A DNA stretch of 14,069 bases from Burkholderiales bacterium (lineage in GTDB: Bacteria > Pseudomonadota > Gammaproteobacteria > Burkholderiales > Burkholderiaceae_A): contig JAURFZ010000023.1 of assembly GCA_030834045.1 (NCBI GenBank), positions 1 to 14,069 of the forward strand, given 5' to 3'. The translations under genes and the position numbers were made by a program. Under the pieces are notes generated by a model that had not been told where the DNA came from, searched no databases, and saw only the letters and a program-made list of their open reading frames with translations. This document shows, piece by piece, positions 1-7,738 of this stretch. Numbering within the stretch: position 1 is the stretch's first letter; every line of letters begins with the position of its first letter.

Positions 1-312
1 GCTGTGAACCAGCACCTGGTTGAAGGGGGGCTTCTCGATATTGAAACCAGTCCCGTTGTTGGGCTGGTGGTTGAAACCCGTTGTCAGTATTTCTCTTCGG
101 TGACGTTTCCCGACCGAATTCAGATTGGTCTGCGGGTTGTGAAAATCGGCAACAGCAGTGTGCAGTACGAGCTCGGCGTCTTTGCCAATGACCAGACCGA
201 GGTCTCGGCCCTTGGGTTCTTTGTGCATGTTTATGTGGATCGTCAGACCAACCGGCCAGTGAGCATTCCCGGGGATGTGCGGGCGCTTCTAACCGGTCTC
301 CTGCGCCAGTAG
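1..312 (+). CDS. Acyl-CoA thioesterase, hotdog fold (4HBT/YbgC-like), 3' part
   Basis: This is the C-terminal ~103 residues of a hotdog-fold thioesterase; the reading frame is open at the left edge, so the true start lies upstream. A GTG at position 4 is probably internal rather than the start, because the preceding GCT codon reads on in frame and the visible protein begins inside the family's 'YF-AVNQHLVE' helix region. What remains is the core beta-sheet with 'VVETRCQYFSSVTFPD' followed by 'GNSSVQYELGVF' and 'GFFVHVYVDRQTNRPV', the pattern I recall for proteobacterial 4-hydroxybenzoyl-CoA-thioesterase-like enzymes that hydrolyse acyl-CoA thioesters in the cytoplasm. The catalytic Asp/His segment of the family would be in the missing N-terminus, so activity cannot be judged. 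It ends with TAG and is convergent with the amidase gene, 77 bases away. The substrate is unknown. Confidence 0.8.
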   Translation, partial: AVNQHLVEGGLLDIETSPVVGLVVETRCQYFSSVTFPDRIQIGLRVVKIGNSSVQYELGVFANDQTEVSALGFFVHVYVDRQTNRPVSIPGDVRALLTGLLRQ

Positions 313-389
313 GAGGCCCTTGGAGAATTAGCTGCCCATGCAGGTGCTTATTTAAGGTGTTCCGGCGAGCCCGGTTAGACCGATTTCTT

Positions 390-1589
390 CTAGCTCGTAA
401 CACCAACGTGCCGAGAAAGGCTGCGCGCGAGCGCAAGCAATTCCTCATCACTGCCTCTCCACCCCAAGAACGATAGCCCGACGGGTGAGCCCGAAGTGGT
501 TCCAATGGGCAGGGTGACCTGCGGGAGTCCCGAGATACTTGCCGCGCAGACCATCCGCATAGTGCGAGTTCGAAACTCATTGAGTTCTTCTGGCGAAGAT
601 TGAACGCTTGGAGCTGTGGCCGGGCAGGTTGGGAAGATGAGAACAGTGTTGTTGGCGGTTAATGCTTCCATTTTTTCCCTAATTGCAGCAAGTGCGTTTC
701 GCCCTTCTTCTGCAGCTTCGGGGGTTATAGCCTTCGCGTCCCGCATACGTTCGTGGATGCCAGGGCCTAGCAAGGGTTTTGCCTGCTCAACAAAAGAGCC
801 GAAGGTTTTCCAGACTTCGAATGCCTGGACAATTCGAAAGTTATCTCTCCAGTTGTCAATGTCGCGGCCAGCGATCTCGACACTCTCTGACAGGTTCAGC
901 CTACCGGACAAGGCCTCTACGAAACCTGAGCAAAGGTCTGAGACCGCTGGATCGGCAATCTTTAACATGTCAGTGGCCAATCGGAAGCGATTGATTGGTT
1001 CGACCTCATGGCGAAATCCCTCTAGAAGTACTTGCCCGACACGGCTAAAGACACCTGGCACAGCAGAGAACCAGCCACATGCGTCGAAGGAGGGTGCCAT
1101 AGGCATGGCGCCCTTTAGGTCGATACGTCCGTGCGAGACACGTATTCCATAAACACCACAGAGCGAGGCAGGCACTCGCACGGAGCCCCCTGTGTCACTG
1201 CCAATGGAAAGGTCGCAACTGCCCGAACTCGCAGCAGAGGCAGACCCGGAAGACGATCCGCCAGGGATGCAACCGGGGGCGCGAGGGTTGATTGGCACCC
1301 CAAAGTGATGGTTGGTCCCGGTGACTGAGTAGAAAAATTCGTCGCAGATTGTTTTGCCAACGATTTCAGCACCTGCGCATAGAAGTCGATCGACCACTGC
1401 GGAATTGTTTTTCGCAGGCGCGTGGGAGTCAAGCCATGCAGGGCTTCCGCCACTGACACGCTCCCCCGCAATATCGAACATGTCTTTGATGGCAACGGTT
1501 AGGCCAGCCAGAGGGCCTGCTTGCTGCCCCACCTGAGGTTGGGGACCTGTAAATGCCATATAGGCTGACTGCAGACCAATACGACTCAT
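390..1589 (-). CDS. Amidase-signature family hydrolase (AMI1-like)
   Basis: The gene encodes a 399-residue cytoplasmic amidase of the amidase-signature family (Ser-cisSer-Lys triad). The triad is complete: Lys35 in 'VAIKD', cis-Ser112 in 'PGGSSSGSA' and nucleophile Ser136 in 'GSDTGGSVR'; the 24-residue spacing between the two serines is the family norm. The N-terminal half ('GLTVAIKDMFDIAGERV', 'PINPRAPG', 'VPASLCGVYGIRVSHG', 'APSFDACGWF') resembles the short plant AMI1 / bacterial group of about 400-425 residues rather than the 450-500 residue GatA or AtzE types. No signal peptide is seen. It starts at ATG 1589-1587, overlapping the stop of the upstream deacetylase-like gene by one base (TGATG), so the two are very probably translationally coupled and may act in sequence on an amide or ureide compound. 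The substrate cannot be read from the sequence. I see no frameshift or missing active-site residue. Confidence 0.9.
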   Translation of the reverse strand: MSRIGLQSAYMAFTGPQPQVGQQAGPLAGLTVAIKDMFDIAGERVSGGSPAWLDSHAPAKNNSAVVDRLLCAGAEIVGKTICDEFFYSVTGTNHHFGVPINPRAPGCIPGGSSSGSASAASSGSCDLSIGSDTGGSVRVPASLCGVYGIRVSHGRIDLKGAMPMAPSFDACGWFSAVPGVFSRVGQVLLEGFRHEVEPINRFRLATDMLKIADPAVSDLCSGFVEALSGRLNLSESVEIAGRDIDNWRDNFRIVQAFEVWKTFGSFVEQAKPLLGPGIHERMRDAKAITPEAAEEGRNALAAIREKMEALTANNTVLIFPTCPATAPSVQSSPEELNEFRTRTMRMVCAASISGLPQVTLPIGTTSGSPVGLSFLGWRGSDEELLALARSLSRHVGVTS

Positions 1590-2467
1590 CAGACGGTTTC
1601 CCCGCGGGCCGTAAGGTACCAGTCTAGAATCTGCTCCCCGTCTCGGCAGACGACCCCTGGCTTACTAAGTAGCTCGGTAAAGGTTTTAACAACATCGTCA
1701 AAACGGTGAGGAGACCCCGATAGGTAGGGATGAAAGGCCATTGACATGATCTTGGCGCGAGAACCTGCCTCGCTGTCTAGGCAGTGATGGTAGGCCATGG
1801 TTCTTGAGTAAAGCTCAGACGAAATATTATTCTGTAGCGCCATCATTACGATGTCATGGATCTCAAAGTTGTACGGGAGAGCCACAATTGAGCCAGATTG
1901 TGTCTTTAGCGTAACGGGTTCGTCGTCGCAGGCCCAGTCTCCGACGTACTCAATTCCGCAGGCCGATAGGATGTCTAAGGTGTCGAAGGTCTGCGTCAAC
2001 CCTGGACCAAACCAGCCGCGGGGGCGCTTACCAGAGAACTTCTCGATAATGTTAAGTGACCGTTCAATGACTTCCTTCTGGTCCGTTAGCTTATGCATTG
2101 GCTGTTGGTCGTAGCTATGGGCGTTTAATTCCCAACCGCTCTCCAAGCAGGCATTAACCACCTCGGGGTACGTTTCGCAGGTTCGAGCATTTAACGTTAC
2201 CGTGGGACGAATCTTCGCCTCATCAAAAAATTTTCGAATGCGCCAGAATCCCACCCTCATTCCGTACTCATGCCAACTCCAGTTTGGATGATCGGGTTGC
2301 TGAGGAATACCTTGTGGTGGTGAAATCACCATCCTTGCCATGGGTCGATTGATATCCCAGTGCTCAAGCGCAAGAACAGGCCAGACCACCACCCGCTCAC
2401 CGTTTGGAAACTGCAGTGCTTTCCGGTTCGCAATTCCAGAGAACGTTAATCGGTCAGAAGGGAGCAT
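1589..2467 (-). CDS. Polysaccharide-deacetylase-fold hydrolase, PuuE-like
   Basis: The gene encodes a 292-residue protein of the NodB/CE4 deacetylase superfamily, closest in appearance to the metal-independent allantoinase (PuuE) branch. Visible family marks are 'WHEYGMRVGFWRIRKFF' (about 65-81), 'ARTCETYPEVV' (94-104), 'GWELNAHSYDQQPMHKL' (111-127), 'RPRGWFGPG' (148-156), 'GDWACDDEP' (176-184) and 'FHPYLSGSPHR' (245-255). The classical CE4 metal site is not intact: there is no TFDD motif near the N-terminus and the HxxxH element is replaced by H-S-Y-D around residue 117, so a role in cell-wall or chitin deacetylation is unlikely. No signal peptide is seen, which supports a cytoplasmic enzyme. 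A Shine-Dalgarno-like AGGA lies about 8 bases before the ATG. It is the first gene of a pair with the amidase, so a role in degrading a ureide or cyclic amide is a reasonable inference but is not shown. Confidence 0.8.
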   Translation of the reverse strand: MLPSDRLTFSGIANRKALQFPNGERVVVWPVLALEHWDINRPMARMVISPPQGIPQQPDHPNWSWHEYGMRVGFWRIRKFFDEAKIRPTVTLNARTCETYPEVVNACLESGWELNAHSYDQQPMHKLTDQKEVIERSLNIIEKFSGKRPRGWFGPGLTQTFDTLDILSACGIEYVGDWACDDEPVTLKTQSGSIVALPYNFEIHDIVMMALQNNISSELYSRTMAYHHCLDSEAGSRAKIMSMAFHPYLSGSPHRFDDVVKTFTELLSKPGVVCRDGEQILDWYLTARGETV

Positions 2468-2494
2468 GTAGATCCTAAGAATGAGTGTGCTGTG

Positions 2495-2524
2495 AGTATA
2501 AAAGCACGTTGTACAAAGTGTAAT
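2495..2524 (-). promoter_or_regulatory. Candidate sigma-70 promoter for the deacetylase-amidase pair
   Basis: On the minus strand, ATTACA (-35, 2519-2524, 4 of 6 matches) and TATACT (-10, 2495-2500, 5 of 6 matches) are separated by 18 bases. The start point would fall near 2487, giving a leader of about 20 bases before the ATG at 2467 with its AGGA ribosome site. The 126-base gap between tssA and this gene (2468-2593) is AT-rich and is the only gap in the window long enough for a promoter. This is a pattern match by eye only; read-through from the T6SS operon is the alternative. Confidence 0.4.
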
Positions 2525-2593
2525 GGTCTAAGGATGCATTATTTGTTTGGCGCAGTCGAGTTGTGTAGAAGGCCCAGGGTGTTTAGCGAGCCT

Positions 2594-3703
2594 TTATTTT
2601 CCAAGCCCAAGAAAACTAAGCAGGTTCGCCATCTCAACGCCTTCCTTGGACTCGGCCTGAACGATTTCTTGAAAACTCATTTGGCCCCACCGGGCGGCCT
2701 TTAGGGCAAGCAAGGGCGCTGGGCTGTGGGGGTCGATTTCCCGAAGTCGCAGGGCAATTTTTTCAAGGCTTCGGTAGGCCTCATCACGATCCAGGCTTTG
2801 TATGTCGGTCTCAACGGGCTCAGAGGTCTGCGAGGTTTCTTCCTGCGCTCGAACAACGGGCACGTCATTTTTTGGCAGCTCTAAGGACTCTGGCTTAGCC
2901 TGGGCGGGCAGAGGGTTCGCCTCGATGGGGGTCTGCCTGCGGTTTGCTTCGAGACCAGACCGAGCAAGGGAGCCTGTAATTTGACCGAGCGACTCAAGCT
3001 CGGCCTTCAACAGACTAAGCCCAAACTTTTCGTCTTGAAGCTGTGCCTCCAGATGACTATCAATTTGCAGAACCGCCTTCATGGCATCGTCAATCTGGCC
3101 CGCCAGTGTCTCAAGCTGCTCTGTGTCCGACGCTGATAATTTCTTTCGAACGGATTCCTTCGTGGGGGTCTTGGTAGCCTGGCTGTTGGAACTTGCCTCA
3201 AGGCCAAGCCATCCGGCGAAGGTGAGGCGCTCGGGGCGCTCAAGTGTTGCCGGAAGCAGGGTAAGCTCACGTCGAAGGTGCAAGGGAATGGATCGATTGA
3301 GCCATTCAAAGGGGCTGAGTCGAGCACCGGGGTCGCCAGGGTCTAACTGCGGCCAGGCTGTCTCCCAGAAATGAACCGCCAGGGCATGCAGCCTATGCAG
3401 CCCCTCGGTCAGCCCAGGCAGTCCAGTGTCGAGAAGCCGCGCCTCGCACGACCACGCCGCGAGCAAGAGGTCTTTCGAGTCTTGCTGAAGGACCTCATCA
3501 ATTCGCCGCCACACAGCCCCCCAGTCGGCCCTAACCAAAGGCCGACTCCACTCGCCCATGGGAAGAGTGGGGTCTTCGTTGACACGCATATTCTCGATCT
3601 CCCGAAACGTGGCGGTGTAACGCAACCACGGACCGGCGGCCTCCTCGCCCGCGATGGGGGTAAGCAGAGCTGCAGTATTAAAACGGGAGCTATCCTTGCT
3701 CAT
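2594..3703 (-). CDS. tssA: T6SS assembly protein TssA (ImpA-like)
   Basis: The gene encodes a 369-residue cytoplasmic TssA, which helps prime and coordinate sheath and tube polymerisation on the baseplate. The N-terminal ImpA domain (about 10-165) shows 'LLTPIAGEEAAG', 'ADWGAVWRRIDEVLQQDSKD' (59-78), 'GLPGLTEGLHRLHALAVHFWETAWPQLDP' (94-122) and 'NRSIPL'. A long hydrophilic linker rich in Ala, Glu, Lys and Ser follows (about 170-305). A compact C-terminal domain (about 307-369) contains 'LREIDPHSPAPLLALKAARWGQMSFQEI', the helical segment found in many TssA proteins. It is a medium-short family member; the TssA class cannot be set with certainty. It starts 3 bases after the tssM stop, with only a weak ribosome site (TAGG), so translation is probably coupled to tssM. 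It is the last gene of the operon. No clear rho-independent terminator follows the TAA stop. Confidence 0.88.
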   Translation of the reverse strand: MSKDSSRFNTAALLTPIAGEEAAGPWLRYTATFREIENMRVNEDPTLPMGEWSRPLVRADWGAVWRRIDEVLQQDSKDLLLAAWSCEARLLDTGLPGLTEGLHRLHALAVHFWETAWPQLDPGDPGARLSPFEWLNRSIPLHLRRELTLLPATLERPERLTFAGWLGLEASSNSQATKTPTKESVRKKLSASDTEQLETLAGQIDDAMKAVLQIDSHLEAQLQDEKFGLSLLKAELESLGQITGSLARSGLEANRRQTPIEANPLPAQAKPESLELPKNDVPVVRAQEETSQTSEPVETDIQSLDRDEAYRSLEKIALRLREIDPHSPAPLLALKAARWGQMSFQEIVQAESKEGVEMANLLSFLGLGK

Positions 3704-3706
3704 TGC

Positions 3707-6700
3707 CTAGGGCTTTTGAGGGCAGGGGGAAAGGCCTCCTGCGTCGTCGGTGCAAAAGCCTTTCAAGGAGGGCGCTCTTACAGGAATTTCAAGGGGCCAG
3801 TTCACCACCGAATCGTCCTGAAGCGATGTGAGGCTTAGCCCCAGAAAAGTGATGACCCGGCGTGAGGCCTGCCCTGAAGGCTGAGAGACAAGTCGAACGG
3901 GGACTTCAAGCTTAAGAAGCATCCTGTCGGTCTGCCCACCAATGGGTTTGACCTTGAAGCGTTGAATGAGATCGAGAAGCGCAATGGGCCCGTCCAGCGT
4001 AAGTCGAACCGATCGGCCCGTCATCTGCAAGCTTGGGTCGTAAGGCTCTGAGACAGGCAAAAGGTTGGATTGATCAGCAAAGCGAAACTGAATAACGATG
4101 GAGTCACCAGGACGCCAGAGCAGTGTTGTCGTCTTCGCGTTACGTTCATTCGCGGTTTTTCCACCCACCTGAATAGACCAGTCAAGAATCTGGTTGGCTG
4201 CAAATTCCAGGTCGCGTGAATCGCGAAAGACCACTTGCAATTTGGCCCCTGCAGGCTTGGCTGGGTCGATGGGAAAGATCTGCTGCAAAGCTAAACGAGT
4301 CTTCTCCCATTGATCAGCAAACCCAAGAAACTCGACTTTCTTGGAGGAGGGAAGACCAAAGGCGGTAAGCTGGCTTGCTGAGAGTGTTGGACCAGGATTT
4401 TTCAGTAGATTCGCGATTAATGGTCGGTCTAAAACCGGGAAACGATTTCCGTTTGCGCTGGCGGAGGGCAGGCCAAGGTTAACAAGAGGTCTGTATTTCC
4501 CAAGGTAGTTGTTGACGCTGTTTGAAAACGATTCCCAGTCAGCGATAAAGCGAGTTGAACTTCGGTCGCGACAGTGTTGACTTAAGGCGCCATGCAGTTC
4601 AGTAAAACGCGCCTCAAAATAGTCGGTTGATCGGGCCGCTACCGATTGCTTTGGAAGCGTGTCTTTACAAAACACACCAAAGTCTTCGGATGTGACGGTG
4701 TACAGAAGGCCTTCAAGCTTTTTGATAGTGGCCGTAGGCTCACCGGCGGCCACGCGTTGCACATTGGAATCAAGCATCTTCCAAAAAGGGTCAGGTCGCT
4801 GGGTTGTTAGCCCCTGCACTAAGACTTTGCCTGTCTTGTTGATGGACTCAATGGTGTTGAACTGAGTCTGCAGATAGGTCTGGAGGCTTGTGGTGTCAAA
4901 CGACAGGGCTGCATCCGGAGAAGACATGCTCCTGGCCTGAGTTCGAAGAAGCCGATAGGGCTCTGTCTGATTGAATGCACTTTTGAGCTCCTCAAGTCTT
5001 AAAAGGGCGTCTTGATCAATTGCTTCACGAATCGCGGTTGCTGCGCTTTTCTGAGAAAGGCGTTCAAGCCCTGTTAGCAATACCTTTAACTGCGCGTTCG
5101 TTCTTTCATAGCTTGTTAAAAACTCCTCGGAAACGAGTGTTGTTTCGGAGGGGTCTTCGGATACAGCTTTTATTATTAGGTTTTGTATGTGGGTCCCCAA
5201 GGCGTCGTTTACCAGGGTCGTTATAACTTTATGAAATTGCCGAGGAATATTTTTAAGCTCTTGGTCGATACGTTTTTTTCTACTCTGAAGTTCCTCTACT
5301 GCCTCAGTAAGTATTACCTCGTCCCATCGCAGGCTGCTGGGCCACTGAAACTTGGCTGAAAGTGGCTCCTCTTCATAGGGAAGGAAATTAGAGTCAAGAA
5401 GCGATTTCAACGCGACGGTGAACTCCGTGCGTTCCTTCGACTGTGTAATAGGTAGCCTTTCCTCTTTAGAGATTACAAGTCCCGGGTCCGTACTTGGGTC
5501 TGCGAGCTTGGAGAGCATTGCGCCAAGCGCTCGGTTTTCCTCTTGGGCCTGTGGGATAAGGTTATTCTTCACAAAGTCTGGGCCAAGTAACGGCACTTTC
5601 TCAATAGACCTTAAAAGCGGTCCCAGCTCCAAGGAGAGATCAGGCTCGGGCCCAGTCATCCATGCGGTTGTACCAGGAGCGAGTAGATCTTTTTGGGCAT
5701 TGAGCTTTGCAAGCAGAGCCTGGGCGAGTTCGAGTCTTTGAGAGTATGAGGCGCGAGTATTATCAACCTGCAGCAATTCGGATTGGATTTCCGCGATCTT
5801 TTTCTCGCTCACTAAAATGGGGTTGTCTTCAACCAATTGCTTCAGTAACGACGAATAAAATTTATTGATAGAACATTTCTGAGCCGCCTGAAAGGCGGGC
5901 TCGTAGAGGTGTTTATTTTCATCGTCAAGTGATACGTTAAAAAGTTGAAGGGTTGCGGTAAGGGGGATCTCAAAGGGTTGGCCTAGGGTGTAGCGCAAGA
6001 GCTCACGTAGATCTTTTTCTGCATAGCGCGAAGGCGCATCAACACTCTCATACTGGTTAATCGCTTTATCGAAATCGGCTAATTCTTCAACAAAACGAAC
6101 CAGCTTTAGGTATTGCTCCATTTTGCTTATGACGAGGGTTTTGTTGCCTCCAGACAACGAATGATTGCTCACTCTCGACAGCGTGGGCTCCAACGGCCTG
6201 CAGTTAGTGATGTCAGATAACTGAATTGTGGCGGCGTCAGCTTGTCCTAGCGAAAGCACACCCGTAAGGGTCTCGCCTTTTTGAACAAGTGCCCTACGTA
6301 CAGTGTGTACCACAACCTCGCCAAATTCACGCTCGATGCGATGTCTAAGATCGACAAGAAGAGAATCAAAGTAAGGCCAGCTTCCGGGAATGAACGGATT
6401 TATAACGACATTCTCAGATTTCTCGTTGGGTTTAATGAGTCTATGAGTCTGAATATTTTCAAGCCCTATGATGAGTGAGGTTGCTGTCCGTATCTGCCAC
6501 TCGCTTGTATCTTCTTCGTCCGAAGGTTTAGTCACTTGCCGATATAAGGCATCACGGTTCAGGCCGTTGATGCCCTCTGTAATGCGTGGAAAGATCTGCT
6601 GGAGTTGGTAGCTTGTGACGATAAGTCCAAGGAGCCAGATGGTTAAAAAACTAATTGCCCCCCATCGTAGAACACGACTGGTGATGGGGCGACTTACCGC

Positions 6701-7738
6701 GAAGGCAAGGGCTGCTCGTGACAAGCCATATTCAGCGAAGACTTTTCGTCTCAAGAGGTCTTTAACAAATACAGCACGCTCGTGCTTACCCGAAAAGTAA
6801 ACACCTCGGAAAAAGAAGGGTTCATGAAAGGTGGCCGCGCCGTTGAGCAGGTCGGCGTAGATACGAAGACCCCGAGCTAGGCGGGCAAGCTGACCCGGAA
6901 AGGTTAGGGCGCCTCGGGCGGCAGGGGACCGATCGGTTGTTGTAAGTTCAGCAGCCAGGTGGCTAAGGCTCTCGGTCGTTCTTTCTAGAGCCTCGTCAAT
7001 CCAGCTTGAGGAGTACTTCTTTGTGGGGTCAAAAGGAGAGGACCAGCCCAGCAGGCCATCGCGCATCTCATCCGAGAGAAGCTGAAGCGATTCAAAGCCC
7101 TCAAGATCGTCGAGACCAGAGATGAGAAGGTAGACAGGGTAACGGATACCGAAGTGGTTCTGTGCATGCCAGAGGCGGCGGCTGGTGGCTGTCGCACGCT
7201 GTTCAATCTCATTAATTCCTTCAGTCCGATCCGCCTTGAGCAACAGCGACACCGGGACATCAACAATCACGGAGTCAAAGGGCCTCTGCGGCCGGTACTG
7301 ACCAGCAAGGTTAAGAAAGGTTGTCCAACGACGCTGATCGACTGTCTTTGTGGGGTCCGCCAGCCGATCGGTTGCAAAGGCAAAAAGACCACCCTCATCG
7401 AAGACCTTCATCACTGGGCCTTCGAGCTGACTTGATGCGTTGCCTGCAACACGTGTGGCAAAGGCAAGGGCCGATTCACTGAGGCCCGCTGGGTCAGGCT
7501 GCTCGCCTTCTGAAAGCACGACAACCAGTGGCAGGTCGTAGCGCGTGCGTGATGGGCCAAGGCTGGAATCGACAACCTGCGTGTACTCGGAGAAAACCGC
7601 GTTGATCTGCGCGGTGGAGTGCAAGACAGACTTATCTGGCTTTGAGCCGCGTCGAATGGCCGCGGCGATGGCAAGCCCTAAGAGCAGAAGAACGATAACG
7701 GCTAGAAAAATAAGCCAGAAAAGGCTGTTACTGGTCAT
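3707..7738 (-). CDS. tssM: T6SS inner-membrane complex protein TssM (IcmF family)
   Basis: The gene encodes a 1343-residue TssM, which links the inner-membrane TssL to the outer-membrane TssJ. Order: one N-terminal membrane segment (about 7-28) followed by Arg-Arg; a cytoplasmic IcmF GTPase-like domain (about 60-350) with 'RYDLPLVVV' (66-74), 'FLNLAGQYRPQRPFDSVIVDV' (141-161), 'YPVYLLISGLDDLEGF' (200-215) and 'FFFRGVYFSGKHERAVFVKDLL' (308-329); a second membrane segment (about 357-377); then ~965 periplasmic residues with the IcmF-related region and a C-terminal domain containing 'FPIDPAKPAGAKLQVVFRD' and 'TTLLWRPGDS'. Two departures stand out. The Walker A loop is absent: 'VLSEGEQPDPAG' occupies the place of the usual GxxGxGKT. 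There is also one hydrophobic segment at the N-terminus where TssM usually has two. The start overlaps the tssL stop by 4 bases (ATGA). The middle third, about 5000-6500, is visibly more AT-rich than the flanks. Confidence 0.93.
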   Translation of the reverse strand: MTSNSLFWLIFLAVIVLLLLGLAIAAAIRRGSKPDKSVLHSTAQINAVFSEYTQVVDSSLGPSRTRYDLPLVVVLSEGEQPDPAGLSESALAFATRVAGNASSQLEGPVMKVFDEGGLFAFATDRLADPTKTVDQRRWTTFLNLAGQYRPQRPFDSVIVDVPVSLLLKADRTEGINEIEQRATATSRRLWHAQNHFGIRYPVYLLISGLDDLEGFESLQLLSDEMRDGLLGWSSPFDPTKKYSSSWIDEALERTTESLSHLAAELTTTDRSPAARGALTFPGQLARLARGLRIYADLLNGAATFHEPFFFRGVYFSGKHERAVFVKDLLRRKVFAEYGLSRAALAFAVSRPITSRVLRWGAISFLTIWLLGLIVTSYQLQQIFPRITEGINGLNRDALYRQVTKPSDEEDTSEWQIRTATSLIIGLENIQTHRLIKPNEKSENVVINPFIPGSWPYFDSLLVDLRHRIEREFGEVVVHTVRRALVQKGETLTGVLSLGQADAATIQLSDITNCRPLEPTLSRVSNHSLSGGNKTLVISKMEQYLKLVRFVEELADFDKAINQYESVDAPSRYAEKDLRELLRYTLGQPFEIPLTATLQLFNVSLDDENKHLYEPAFQAAQKCSINKFYSSLLKQLVEDNPILVSEKKIAEIQSELLQVDNTRASYSQRLELAQALLAKLNAQKDLLAPGTTAWMTGPEPDLSLELGPLLRSIEKVPLLGPDFVKNNLIPQAQEENRALGAMLSKLADPSTDPGLVISKEERLPITQSKERTEFTVALKSLLDSNFLPYEEEPLSAKFQWPSSLRWDEVILTEAVEELQSRKKRIDQELKNIPRQFHKVITTLVNDALGTHIQNLIIKAVSEDPSETTLVSEEFLTSYERTNAQLKVLLTGLERLSQKSAATAIREAIDQDALLRLEELKSAFNQTEPYRLLRTQARSMSSPDAALSFDTTSLQTYLQTQFNTIESINKTGKVLVQGLTTQRPDPFWKMLDSNVQRVAAGEPTATIKKLEGLLYTVTSEDFGVFCKDTLPKQSVAARSTDYFEARFTELHGALSQHCRDRSSTRFIADWESFSNSVNNYLGKYRPLVNLGLPSASANGNRFPVLDRPLIANLLKNPGPTLSASQLTAFGLPSSKKVEFLGFADQWEKTRLALQQIFPIDPAKPAGAKLQVVFRDSRDLEFAANQILDWSIQVGGKTANERNAKTTTLLWRPGDSIVIQFRFADQSNLLPVSEPYDPSLQMTGRSVRLTLDGPIALLDLIQRFKVKPIGGQTDRMLLKLEVPVRLVSQPSGQASRRVITFLGLSLTSLQDDSVVNWPLEIPVRAPSLKGFCTDDAGGLSPCPQKP

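Noticed and set aside
372..391. Small hairpin CGGT-TAG-ACCG followed by ATTTCTTCT as a terminator for the thioesterase gene.
   Set aside because: The stem is only 4 bp and the T-run is interrupted; a nearby CCGG-CGAGC-CCGG hairpin is equally weak and has no T-run on either strand.
616..1152. A 178-codon open frame on the plus strand inside the amidase gene.
   Set aside because: It lies wholly opposite an amidase with a complete catalytic triad, its product is compositionally odd and matches no family, so it is a shadow of the minus-strand gene.
2570..2593. AAGGC ... GCCTT inverted repeat just after tssA as a terminator.
   Set aside because: Five base pairs with a 16-base loop and no T-run; not convincing.
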